A program made the position numbers and the translations under genes. Positions 1-6,265 of a stretch of DNA of 8,858 nt are shown here, piece by piece. Source of the stretch: Chloroflexota bacterium (lineage in GTDB: Bacteria > Chloroflexota > UBA6077); contig JAJYKO010000164.1 in assembly GCA_021788565.1 (NCBI GenBank), positions 1-8,858 of the forward strand. The letters run 5' to 3'. Within the stretch, counting starts at the first letter, position 1; each line of letters opens with the position of its first letter. Under the pieces are notes generated by a model. That model was not told the DNA's origin, searched no databases, and saw only the letters and a program-made list of their open reading frames with translations.

Positions 1-1283
1 GAGGTACGAACCGGAGATCCGTCACCGGTCTGAAGCATCGCCACGTTGAATTTCTTCTGGGTGTACCACTGGCAGAAATACCACGCGGGGCCCACGTTCT
101 TACTCTTCGCGGTGATGCCGATGCCATTGCCGAACATCGCCGAATAATGCCCCTTGGGACCGGCCGGTTGGAGGGCGTACCCGACTTTGCCGACCACCCG
201 CGACTTGCTGGGATCCTCAACCGGGGCCGTGAAGCCGATCCCGTCGAACCACATCGCCGTTGCGCCCTGCTGGAAGCTGGCCTGGCACTCCATCCAGTTG
301 AACCCGTTGACCCCTGCCGGGGCGTATTTGGAAAGCAGCGTCTGATAGATCTGGGCGGCGGCGATAGCCTCAGGGCCGTTGGTGTGCATGACGTTGTTGC
401 TGTCGATCGAATCGACATTCCAACCCTGCATGAAGGCGGTCCACACCGGGGTGTTGGCGTTCTTCAACCCACGCGCGGCGAAACCCGAGATCCGGTTTGC
501 GGGGTCGTTCAACTCCTTAGCGGCCGCGACCATTTCGTCGAGCGTGGTGGGAGCCTTGAGGTTCTTCTTCGCGAAGAGCTCCTTATTCCAGTACAGGATC
601 CACTGGTCCACGGCCAGCGGAATGGTATCCAGGCTGCCGTCCGGCTGTGTCGCGTAGGTGACCGCGCCCTTGGTGAAGTCGGCAAAGTCGAAGTCGGGAC
701 TGGTCATATTGGGATCCTTGATCATGTCCCTCAGATCCAGAAGCCACTTGCCCTTGCCGAAGAGACCCTTCGTCACGTGCCACGATTCGTCCGTGACGTC
801 GAAGCTGGGGTTCCCCGAGGTGAACTCGATGATCTGCTTCTGCCGCTGCTGCTGCTCCGGCACTATGTCGACGTTGAGCTTGATGCCGGTCAGATCCTCG
901 AACTCGGAGAAATGGGACTTGCGGGTGTCCGTGTAGGAAGCGACGACCAGCAGGGCGTTGACTGTCTGCCCCTTGAATCGCTTCCAGTCGAAGTTGCTCC
1001 CGGTGCTCGACACGACCGCGGGCGCCGCAGGAGCAGCCGCCGCCGGAGCCTTCGTGGGAGCAGCCGCTGGAGCCGCAGCGGGAGGGGCGCTCGTCGGGCT
1101 AGCCGCTGGCGGACTCGACGGGGCGCAACCGGCGAGCGCCGCAAGCCCGGCCACCCCCGCGCCTAGCTTGAGCAACTCCCTGCGCGTCAGCCGCTTCCCC
1201 AATGTCGCCTGCCTCTTCTCTCCAGCCTGGTTCGTGGAGAGGGGATCCGTTGGGTCGAAACCGTCTGTTGTCTGGCTTGACAT
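1..1283 (-). CDS. Family 1 extracellular solute-binding lipoprotein of a sugar-type ABC importer (3' end outside window)
   Basis: The reading frame is open from the ATG at 1283 to the left edge (427 codons), so the C-terminus is missing. It encodes a probable sugar-capturing lipoprotein on the outer face of the membrane. The leader has a long N-region, a twin-arginine motif (RLTRRELLK, Arg34-Arg35), a hydrophobic stretch and a lipobox LAGC with Cys53, which indicates Tat export and lipid anchoring. Residues 54-91 form an Ala/Pro/Thr linker. The mature domain has typical family 1 features: a TDESWH segment, ILYWNKELF near residue 231 followed by KAPTTLDEMVAAAKEL, and FQQGATAMWFDG. The start is supported by GGAGGAG at 1287-1293, although the spacing is short. 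It lies 75 bp downstream of a GntR regulator on the same strand, probably in its operon. Permease genes would be expected beyond the left edge. The substrate cannot be read from the sequence. The family call is firm. Confidence 0.93.
   Translation of the reverse strand, partial: MSSQTTDGFDPTDPLSTNQAGEKRQATLGKRLTRRELLKLGAGVAGLAALAGCAPSSPPAASPTSAPPAAAPAAAPTKAPAAAAPAAPAVVSSTGSNFDWKRFKGQTVNALLVVASYTDTRKSHFSEFEDLTGIKLNVDIVPEQQQRQKQIIEFTSGNPSFDVTDESWHVTKGLFGKGKWLLDLRDMIKDPNMTSPDFDFADFTKGAVTYATQPDGSLDTIPLAVDQWILYWNKELFAKKNLKAPTTLDEMVAAAKELNDPANRISGFAARGLKNANTPVWTAFMQGWNVDSIDSNNVMHTNGPEAIAAAQIYQTLLSKYAPAGVNGFNWMECQASFQQGATAMWFDGIGFTAPVEDPSKSRVVGKVGYALQPAGPKGHYSAMFGNGIGITAKSKNVGPAWYFCQWYTQKKFNVAMLQTGDGSPVRT
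1011..1124 (-). other. Low-complexity Ala/Pro/Thr linker region of the solute-binding lipoprotein
   Basis: This stretch encodes residues 54-91 right after the lipobox cysteine. It consists almost only of Ala, Pro, Ser and Thr with one Lys, from imperfect GCT/GCG/CCx codon repeats. It probably acts as a flexible tether between the lipid anchor and the binding domain. The repetitive DNA produces long spurious open frames on the opposite strand. Confidence 0.8.
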
Positions 1284-1358
1284 GTTCTCCTCCATCAGCA
1301 AAATGATCTTGGAAGTGTGTCACCAGATGATTCGCGTCGCTCTAGAAGCCTGCGGAAA

Positions 1359-2072
1359 CTACTTGAACTGTTCCGACTCCAGGGCTGCCACCGCTCTCGA
1401 TTCGGCGTTAATCAGGTGGGTCCCGGTTGCCTTCACCGTGGCCGCAGTATCACCCTTTCGGAGTCCCTCGAGAATCGCTGCGTGCTCAATCTGATTTGCC
1501 CTGGGAATCGCGGGAGCGTTAGGGCCAAGTCCCGCACGAAGGCTGTGGGTGTGGATGCTAAGGCGCTCGAAGAAATCGCTGAGTGCTGGGTTGTCGGCGA
1601 GACTCACGAGCAACCGGTGGAACTCGCGATCCTGCAGTGTATAGGAGACACGCGCCGTGTGATCATCGGAATTCGCCAAACGCGTGAACTCGGCCGCCGC
1701 GGCTTCCATCCCATCGATTATGCCGTCGGAGGCAGCGGCGGTACCTTTCTCGACGGCGAAGAGCTCGCACATGCGTCGCAACTCGTAAAGGTTGCGCAGT
1801 TCGCCGGCCGTCAGGGAGGTCATGTAGAGCCCACGCCGACCGCGGGGCTGCACGAGGCCTTCGGCGGTAAGACGGGAGAGCGCATCCCGGATCGGCGTTC
1901 GGCTCACGTTCAGCTGAGTCGCGAGGTCGTCCAACACCAGGCGCTCGCCGGGTCTGATCTGGTGATCGGCGATACCCTGCAGAATGATGGTGTAGACATG
2001 CTCGCTCAGCCTTCGGAAGTCATCGCCTATCGGAATAGGAATAAACGAAGCTCGCACTTGAATCACAGACAT
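1359..2072 (-). CDS. GntR family transcriptional regulator, FadR/FCD subfamily
   Basis: A 237-residue ligand-responsive DNA-binding regulator. Residues 22-85 form the winged helix-turn-helix (LSEHVYTIILQGI..., then LATQLNVSRTPIRDALSRL with the recognition helix at about 56-70, and a wing at GRRGLYMT). Residues 90-225 form the all-helical FCD effector domain. Its usual metal/ligand residues are present: Asp148 and His152 in QDREFHRLL, His197 in IEHAAIL and His219 in GTHL. FCD regulators commonly sense carboxylates such as sugar acids or fatty-acid derivatives; the effector here is unknown. An in-frame TAA seven codons upstream limits the start. ATG at 2072 directly abuts AAGG, so GTG at 2066 (Val3) with 6-nt spacing may be the true start. 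The gene precedes a solute-binding protein on the same strand and has a palindromic operator at 2115-2128, so it probably represses its own operon. Confidence 0.95.
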   Translation of the reverse strand: MSVIQVRASFIPIPIGDDFRRLSEHVYTIILQGIADHQIRPGERLVLDDLATQLNVSRTPIRDALSRLTAEGLVQPRGRRGLYMTSLTAGELRNLYELRRMCELFAVEKGTAAASDGIIDGMEAAAAEFTRLANSDDHTARVSYTLQDREFHRLLVSLADNPALSDFFERLSIHTHSLRAGLGPNAPAIPRANQIEHAAILEGLRKGDTAATVKATGTHLINAESRAVAALESEQFK

Positions 2073-2114
2073 CCTTGGGCAAGGTTACGGGTGAGAGTGG
2101 CTGCCGATTTGGCA

Positions 2115-2128
2115 TTTCGTATACGAAA
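2115..2128. promoter_or_regulatory. Palindromic operator, probable binding site of the GntR/FCD regulator
   Basis: The sequence TTTCGTATACGAAA is a perfect 14-bp inverted repeat centred on GTATAC. After one mismatch the symmetry extends two more base pairs on each side. GTATAC-centred palindromes are typical of FadR/FCD-subfamily operators. It lies 43 bp upstream of the regulator start and just downstream of the predicted transcription start of that gene, a position suited to repression. Assignment to this regulator is inferred from position and family. Confidence 0.75.
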
Positions 2129-2137
2129 CGCGTAATC

Positions 2138-2166
2138 ATCATAGTGGGGACAGCGAGCCATGTCAA
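2138..2166 (-). promoter_or_regulatory. Sigma-70-type promoter of the gntR/solute-binding-protein operon
   Basis: On the minus strand a consensus -35 box TTGACA (2166-2161) is followed by a 17-bp spacer and the -10 box TATGAT (2143-2138, five of six consensus bases). The expected start of transcription is near 2131, giving a leader of about 60 nt that contains the 14-bp palindrome. Confidence 0.75.
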
Positions 2167-2206
2167 TAACTTGGATGCGCGGTGCTTCATCGGCACGGCC
2201 TGACGT

Positions 2207-2235
2207 TTGCCGGACCTGTAGTGGAGTGTTATAAT
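2207..2235 (+). promoter_or_regulatory. Sigma-70-type extended -10 promoter of secG
   Basis: The -10 box is a perfect TATAAT (2230-2235), preceded by TG at 2227-2228 with one base between (extended -10). Seventeen bases upstream is a partial -35 box, TTGCCG (2207-2212). The expected transcription start near 2242 leaves a leader of about 27 nt before the secG start. It diverges from the gntR promoter, about 40 bp away. Confidence 0.7.
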
Positions 2236-2268
2236 TTCGCCGCTCGAACCACCTGGAGGTGTGCTTTT

Positions 2269-2490
2269 TTGCAGACGTATCTCAACATTGTGCAGATCAT
2301 TTTGTCCGTCGTTCTGATCCTGGTGGTCCTCCTACAGGCCAAGGGTTCAGGCTTCAGCGGGGCTTTCTTCTCCGATTCCTCGGCCTACCGAAGCCGCCGA
2401 GGGGTAGAGAAGACCCTGTTCAACTTCACGATCGGCCTGGCCGTGGTGTTTATCCTGGTCAGCATCGTGACGGTGAAGTTCTTCTCGTAA
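2269..2490 (+). CDS. secG: Preprotein translocase subunit SecG
   Basis: A 73-residue membrane protein, the normal SecG length. It is the small accessory subunit of the SecYEG channel, which exports unfolded proteins across the cytoplasmic membrane. The first hydrophobic helix (IVQIILSVVLILVVLLQ) leads into the diagnostic QAKGSGFSGAFF motif. A loop with RSRRGVEKTLFNFT and a second helix (IGLAVVFILVSIVTV) follow. The start is TTG at 2269, because GGAGG at 2255-2259 stands 9 nt upstream and the protein then begins at the usual point (LQTYLNIVQII). An in-frame ATG at 2182 would add 29 residues unlike SecG and lies upstream of the predicted promoter. A strong extended -10 promoter precedes it, which fits constitutive expression. 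The identification is firm. Confidence 0.95.
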   Translation: MQTYLNIVQIILSVVLILVVLLQAKGSGFSGAFFSDSSAYRSRRGVEKTLFNFTIGLAVVFILVSIVTVKFFS

Positions 2491-2528
2491 CCTTCTCTCA
2501 GGAACGAACTCAGCGTACGGCGGTTTAT

Positions 2529-2547
2529 CGGCCCCTTCTCGGGGCCG
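2529..2547 (+). terminator. GC-rich hairpin after secG, weak or partial terminator
   Basis: CGGCCCC and GGGGCCG form a perfect 7-bp stem with a 5-nt loop (TTCTC), 38 nt after the secG stop. The tail is TCCCTTTGTTCC rather than a clean run of T, so termination may be partial and let some transcripts continue into the peptide-binding protein gene. Confidence 0.5.
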
Positions 2548-2596
2548 TCCCTTTGTTCCATTCCATCCGGCCCTTTTCTCTGGAGCTTTATTTCTC

Positions 2597-4279
2597 ATGA
2601 ATCCGAGCGCGCGTGACCGACAGAAGGGGTTCACCCGCCTCCGCAACCTCTTGATCGTTGTTGCCCTGCTGGCGATGGCTCTGGCAGGGGCCGCCAGTCG
2701 TGTCACGCCAAAACCCGCCATGGTTGCCGTCCCGGACACCGGGGGCAGCTATTTGGAAGCCGCCGTAGGTAACCCCAGCTACTTGAACCCCGTCCTTCTT
2801 CAGTTCAACCAGGTGGACAGAGACATCACATCCCTCATCTTCAGCGGCCTCACCCGATTTGACGACACCGGACACCTGGTGCCCGACCTGGCCCAGAGCT
2901 GGGATATCGGAGACGGTGGCAAGAGCTATCTGTTCCACCTGAGGCACGACGTCCGCTGGCAAGACCAGACCCTATTCACCGCGGACGACGTCGTGTTCAC
3001 CGTCAAGGCGATGCAGGACAGAAATTTTCAGGGGAGTCAGGACGTAGCCGCCCTTTGGCGTGCAGTGGACGTTCAGCAGGTGGACGACTATACCGTGCGC
3101 TTTACCCTGAAGGAGCCGTTCGCTCCATTCCTGGAGTACACGACCGTGGGCATCCTGCCCCATCACCTCTATGCCAATGCCACAGGCAAGGCGATGACCG
3201 ACAGCCCCTACAACTTGAAGCCAATCGGCACCGGCCCGTTCAAGCTGACCGACATCTCGTCCGAAGGGGTGACGCTGGAACCGAACACGGACTACTACGG
3301 CCCTGCCCCACATCTCTCCCAGATCCAGTTCCGCTTCTACGCGGACTACCCCTCGGCCCTGGCGGCTCTGCAGAAGGGCGAGGTGGATGGGCTGCCGTAC
3401 CTGGCGTCCCAGGACGTAGCGGCGCTATCGACCGATACGAAGCTGCAGATCTACTCGGCTCCGGACTATCTGAAGTACTCTGTCCTCTTCCTCAACAACT
3501 CCAACCCGCTGTTCAAGGACAAGGCGGTCCGCCAGGCCGTTTCCTATGCCATCGACCGAGACAAGATCATCCAGACGGTTCTCTCGGGACAGGGGCTGCC
3601 CGGCAAGGGGCCGATATCGCCAGGCTCGTGGGCTTTCGACCCCAAGGCCGGAAGCTACCAGTACGATCCCCAAAAGGCCGCGGCGCTGCTGGACGCGGCC
3701 GGATGGCGGGACAGCAACGGCGACGGGATTCGGGAGAAGGACGGTGCTGCCCTCTCCTTCGTGATCCTCACGAACGACAACCCGCAGCGAATTAAGATCG
3801 GGGAGTCGGTCGCGGAGGACCTTCGAAAAGTCGGCTTCAAGACGGAGGTCCAGGCGGCCGCCTGGTCCGATCTCCTCAAAGACTACCTCAATCCGCGAAC
3901 TTACGTCGGATTTCTGACCGAGCAGTGGTTGCTAACGGCGGATCCCGACGTGTATTCCCTGTGGGACTCCAGCCAGATCGGGAACGGCGGGTCCAATTTT
4001 GCCGGGATCAGCAACCCGCAGATCGATCGTCTCCTCGAGGAGGCCCGAGGCACGGTGGATAAGACCCAGCGGCAACAGCTCTATTCGCAGTTCCAGTCGC
4101 TCTGGGCCGACGAAGCGCCCAGCGTGATCCTCTACTACCCCAAGTTCAACTGGGCGGTGAGCCAGAAAATCAAGGGCGTAAACCTGAGCTACATGGTGGA
4201 CGGGAGCTCGCGCTTCCGGGACGTGTCCGGCTGGTACGTCAAGACAAAAATGGTGCCGCAGGACGGCACGAAGAAGTAA
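2597..4279 (+). CDS. Peptide/oligopeptide-type ABC transporter substrate-binding protein (SBP_bac_5 family)
   Basis: A 560-residue extracytoplasmic binding protein of the OppA/DppA class, which delivers peptides or related solutes to an ABC importer. The N-terminus has a basic stretch and one hydrophobic segment (residues 17-33, LLIVVALLAMALAGAAS) but no lipobox cysteine. It is therefore either cleaved by signal peptidase I or anchored by that helix. The family signature is clear: NPSYLNPVL, IFSGLTRFDDTGHLVPDLAQSW (82-102), FHLRHDVRWQDQTLFTADDVVFT (113-135), PIGTGPFKL and AVRQAVSYAIDRDKI. Near the C-terminus an EF-hand-like DSNGDGIREKDG loop follows LLDAAGWR, as is frequent in this family. 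GGAG at 2582-2585 supports the ATG with a spacing of 11 nt. No permease or ATPase gene adjoins it, so it may work with a transporter encoded elsewhere. The ligand is unknown. Confidence 0.95.
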   Translation: MNPSARDRQKGFTRLRNLLIVVALLAMALAGAASRVTPKPAMVAVPDTGGSYLEAAVGNPSYLNPVLLQFNQVDRDITSLIFSGLTRFDDTGHLVPDLAQSWDIGDGGKSYLFHLRHDVRWQDQTLFTADDVVFTVKAMQDRNFQGSQDVAALWRAVDVQQVDDYTVRFTLKEPFAPFLEYTTVGILPHHLYANATGKAMTDSPYNLKPIGTGPFKLTDISSEGVTLEPNTDYYGPAPHLSQIQFRFYADYPSALAALQKGEVDGLPYLASQDVAALSTDTKLQIYSAPDYLKYSVLFLNNSNPLFKDKAVRQAVSYAIDRDKIIQTVLSGQGLPGKGPISPGSWAFDPKAGSYQYDPQKAAALLDAAGWRDSNGDGIREKDGAALSFVILTNDNPQRIKIGESVAEDLRKVGFKTEVQAAAWSDLLKDYLNPRTYVGFLTEQWLLTADPDVYSLWDSSQIGNGGSNFAGISNPQIDRLLEEARGTVDKTQRQQLYSQFQSLWADEAPSVILYYPKFNWAVSQKIKGVNLSYMVDGSSRFRDVSGWYVKTKMVPQDGTKK

Positions 4280-4282
4280 GAT

Positions 4283-4368
4283 GGAGACGCGGTGACACGG
4301 TGACACGGAGAAGGGGAGATGAGAGGGGCTTTCTCCTCGCGTCTCTAATTCGCCGCATCTCCGCGTCG
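4283..4368. repeat. Intergenic array of degenerate 8-bp repeats in two opposed blocks
   Basis: From 4285 the plus strand reads AGACGCGG, TGACACGG, TGACACGG, AGAAGGGG in register. From 4368 the minus strand reads CGACGCGG, AGATGCGG, CGAATTAG, AGACGCGA, GGAGAAAG, also in register. The two blocks share the AGACGCGG-like unit and face each other, so the stretch could fold into a long imperfect hairpin (for example GGAGAA at 4307-4312 with TTCTCC at 4331-4336). It occupies nearly the whole gap between the peptide-binding protein and comEA. It resembles short tandem repeat families found in intergenic DNA of some bacteria; its function is unknown. Confidence 0.65.
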
Positions 4369-4393
4369 CACAGATGAGAGGAGCTATTCTCCA

Positions 4394-4951
4394 ATGGCTG
4401 AGTGGCTGGAGAGGCACCGATCTACTCTGGCAACGGCGCTGGTGGTACTGGTTGCCGTCGCCGCCTTCGCTGTACTCCAGGTTCCTCGCCGCCCCGCGCT
4501 ACAGGTTACTGCCCCTGCCTCGCCTCCAACCCCGCCTTCCATCAAGGTCCACGTTGTGGGAGCGGTGCAATCCCCGGGCGTATACCAACTCGCCGCCGAC
4601 GCTCGCGTGGAGGACGGCCTGAAAGCCGCGGGCGGGCCCGTCCCTTCGGCCGATCTCTCATCCCTGAACCTGGCCGCCCCACTCAAGGACGGCCAGCAGC
4701 TTGCCGTTCCCGAGGTCGGAACCTCTTCGGCATCCGCGCCTCCGGCCGTCCAGTCCACGAAACTGGATCTCAATCGCGCCTCCATGGCGGATCTCGACGC
4801 CCTCCCTGGAATCGGCCCAGTTACCGCCCAGAAGCTTGTCGAATACAGGACGAAGCAGGGCCGGTTCAACTCCATAGACGAGTTGAAGGATGCGAAGCTC
4901 CTGACCTCCTCGACCTTCGAGAAGATCAAGGATCTGATCGAGGTAAGGTAG
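4394..4951 (+). CDS. comEA: ComEA-like DNA-binding protein (SLBB plus helix-hairpin-helix)
   Basis: A 185-residue protein of the ComEA type, the membrane-anchored receptor that binds incoming double-stranded DNA outside the cell during transformation and passes it to the ComEC channel. Residues 11-29 form the single N-terminal membrane anchor. A Pro/Thr-rich stretch follows, then an SLBB domain at 50-106 (IKVHVVGAVQSPGVYQL...). A Ser/Ala linker leads to tandem helix-hairpin-helix motifs at 124-185 (LDLNRASMADLDALPGIGPVTAQKLVEYR, then FNSIDELKD). AGAGGAG at 4377-4383 supports the ATG at 10 nt spacing. No comEC or other competence gene is visible downstream, where a convergent gene ends 26 bp away. 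Related SLBB/HhH proteins are also found in non-competent bacteria, so a role in transformation is inferred. Confidence 0.9.
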   Translation: MAEWLERHRSTLATALVVLVAVAAFAVLQVPRRPALQVTAPASPPTPPSIKVHVVGAVQSPGVYQLAADARVEDGLKAAGGPVPSADLSSLNLAAPLKDGQQLAVPEVGTSSASAPPAVQSTKLDLNRASMADLDALPGIGPVTAQKLVEYRTKQGRFNSIDELKDAKLLTSSTFEKIKDLIEVR

Positions 4952-4977
4952 GAGGCTGCCGGCCCTGACCAGTCGCC

Positions 4978-6075
4978 CTACGGTTTCTGTTGTGAGCCTG
5001 GGACGGGATCGCGGCCGAGGGAGTCTCGGATGATCGTCTGGACGATCACCGCCAACTGCGAAGCTATGAGCGCCCCCCAGAACCCCATGAGAAGCGCGCC
5101 GATGAGCGTGGCCAGAAGTACGGCGAACATGGGAAGCCGCAGCACATCTCCAAAGATCTTGGGAACCAGCACGGTGGCATCCAGTGCGTAAACAGCTACT
5201 CCGAACACCGCTACTCCGACGGTTTGCCACGTTGACAAACCCATCGCGACGAAGAGGGCGAGTACAGCCGAAAAGCCGGGCCCCACTCCCGGGAAGAGAG
5301 CCAGGAGGGTGCTGAGCGCGCCGTATATCCACGGATTCGGAATCTGCAGGGCGAACATCCCGGTGGTCATGATTGAACCACTCACCAACGCGTAGGTTGC
5401 CTGGGCCAGCACCCAGCGGCTGATCTGGTCGCGGATCGCAAGCCCTAATGAGCGAATATCCGGGCGCCTATCCTTTGGCAGAAACTGGAAGATAGCGTGC
5501 GCGAAGCGGTCACCCTCTACCAGCAGAAAGAACGTGAAAACCAGGACCAACACCAGATTCGCGAGGCCGCCGAACAGCGCAATGACGACGGCCCCGACGT
5601 TCACCGGTACCTTGTTAGCGGGGTTGGTCGTCCCGGTTTTCTGCCCCGATGAAGCTTGCGCGACCTCCCCGGCGACCTGGGCAGCACTGCCGAGGATGTT
5701 CCCCGACCGAAAGGAGTTGAGGTAATGGTTCAGAGATTGCGTCTGCTGGGGGAATGCCTGGGACAACTTCTCCGCTTGCGGAAGCAATGACCCGATTATC
5801 AGATAGGTAAGTCCGCCTGAGACGCACAGCACCGCGATGTAGATCAGGGCGGTAGCGGCCATGCGCGGCAGCCTCCATTTCGGCCGAATAATGGAAGCCC
5901 GAGAGATGCGCGTGACCCACGGCCAGAAAGCAGTGGCGAGCACGGTCGCTACGATGAGAGGTTCCACAATGCTCCAGGTCGCGACCACAAATAGGACAAG
6001 CCCTGCCACGAATAGCAGCGCGAGGCAGATTCGAAGAGTCGTCCTGAAGATGGGATCGGCAAACAGCCCGGCCAG
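4978..6075 (-). CDS. AI-2E family transporter (polytopic membrane permease), probable CTG start
   Basis: A 365-residue integral membrane protein of the AI-2E (PerM/YdiK/TqsA) family; members export or exchange small molecules, and some carry autoinducer-2 or act as Na+/H+ antiporters. The layout is typical: an N-terminal helix pair, a long extracytoplasmic stretch with a polar QASSGQKTGTTNPANK segment, the RDQISRWVLAQATYALVSGS helix, the NPWIYGALSTLLALFPGVGPG motif (PGVGPG near 262-267) and VLVPKIFG near 302-309. The first in-frame GTG, at 6009, would cut into the first helix (TLRICLALLFVAGLVLF). The frame is open back to a TAA at 6078-6076. The next codon is CTG at 6075, with AGGAGG 5 nt upstream, so I place the start there; the choice is less certain than the family. 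The gene converges on comEA with 26 bp between stops. The substrate cannot be predicted. Confidence 0.85.
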   Translation of the reverse strand: MAGLFADPIFRTTLRICLALLFVAGLVLFVVATWSIVEPLIVATVLATAFWPWVTRISRASIIRPKWRLPRMAATALIYIAVLCVSGGLTYLIIGSLLPQAEKLSQAFPQQTQSLNHYLNSFRSGNILGSAAQVAGEVAQASSGQKTGTTNPANKVPVNVGAVVIALFGGLANLVLVLVFTFFLLVEGDRFAHAIFQFLPKDRRPDIRSLGLAIRDQISRWVLAQATYALVSGSIMTTGMFALQIPNPWIYGALSTLLALFPGVGPGFSAVLALFVAMGLSTWQTVGVAVFGVAVYALDATVLVPKIFGDVLRLPMFAVLLATLIGALLMGFWGALIASQLAVIVQTIIRDSLGRDPVPGSQQKP

Positions 6076-6201
6076 TTAGTCCTCCTTCATTCGCACAACA
6101 TCGCTTCGCATTGGCGCGTCCTGGAAGCCACGGATAGGCAACATCGATGCCGCACCCCAAAGATTAGGACAGAATTCCTACTGCTCGCCGTCATCGCTAT
6201 C

Positions 6202-6230
6202 TTGAATCATCAGAACTTGACGCTTATGCT
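6202..6230 (+). promoter_or_regulatory. Possible promoter of the secreted-protein gene
   Basis: TTGAAT (6202-6207) and TATGCT (6225-6230) are separated by 17 bp. Each matches four of six consensus bases. The predicted start near 6237 gives a short leader with the strong ribosome site at 6253-6260. The rest of the gap from 6091 to 6201 shows no recognisable gene or element apart from a short TAGGA/TCCTA inverted repeat. Confidence 0.35.
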
Positions 6231-6265
6231 CTGGAGGATGGGAATTTAGGCTGAGGAGGTGGCTC

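Noticed and set aside
147..1166. 339-residue open frame on the plus strand
   Set aside because: It is antisense to the solute-binding lipoprotein gene, whose protein shows clear family motifs. The predicted product is Arg-rich in its second half with no recognisable domain, as expected from GC-rich antisense frames.
958..1494. 178-residue plus-strand frame with an Ala/Gly-rich start
   Set aside because: It reads the Ala/Pro linker repeats of the lipoprotein on the wrong strand and runs across the end of the regulator gene.
1317..2135. 272-residue plus-strand frame
   Set aside because: It is fully antisense to the GntR regulator, which has convincing DNA-binding and FCD motifs.
3055..3795. 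246-residue plus-strand frame inside the peptide-binding protein gene
   Set aside because: It is an alternative frame of a well-supported gene; the product has no domain and is rich in Arg, Gly and Pro.
4380..4392. GGAG/CTCC pairing that could hide the comEA ribosome site
   Set aside because: The stem is only 4 bp, too short to claim a regulatory structure.
4574..4584. GTATAC within comEA, a possible second operator
   Set aside because: It lacks the flanking symmetry of the site at 2115-2128 and lies inside a coding region, so it is most likely chance.
6165..6180. TAGGA/TCCTA inverted repeat between the AI-2E gene and the secreted-protein gene
   Set aside because: It is a 5-bp stem with no link to a promoter or T run, so no role can be supported.
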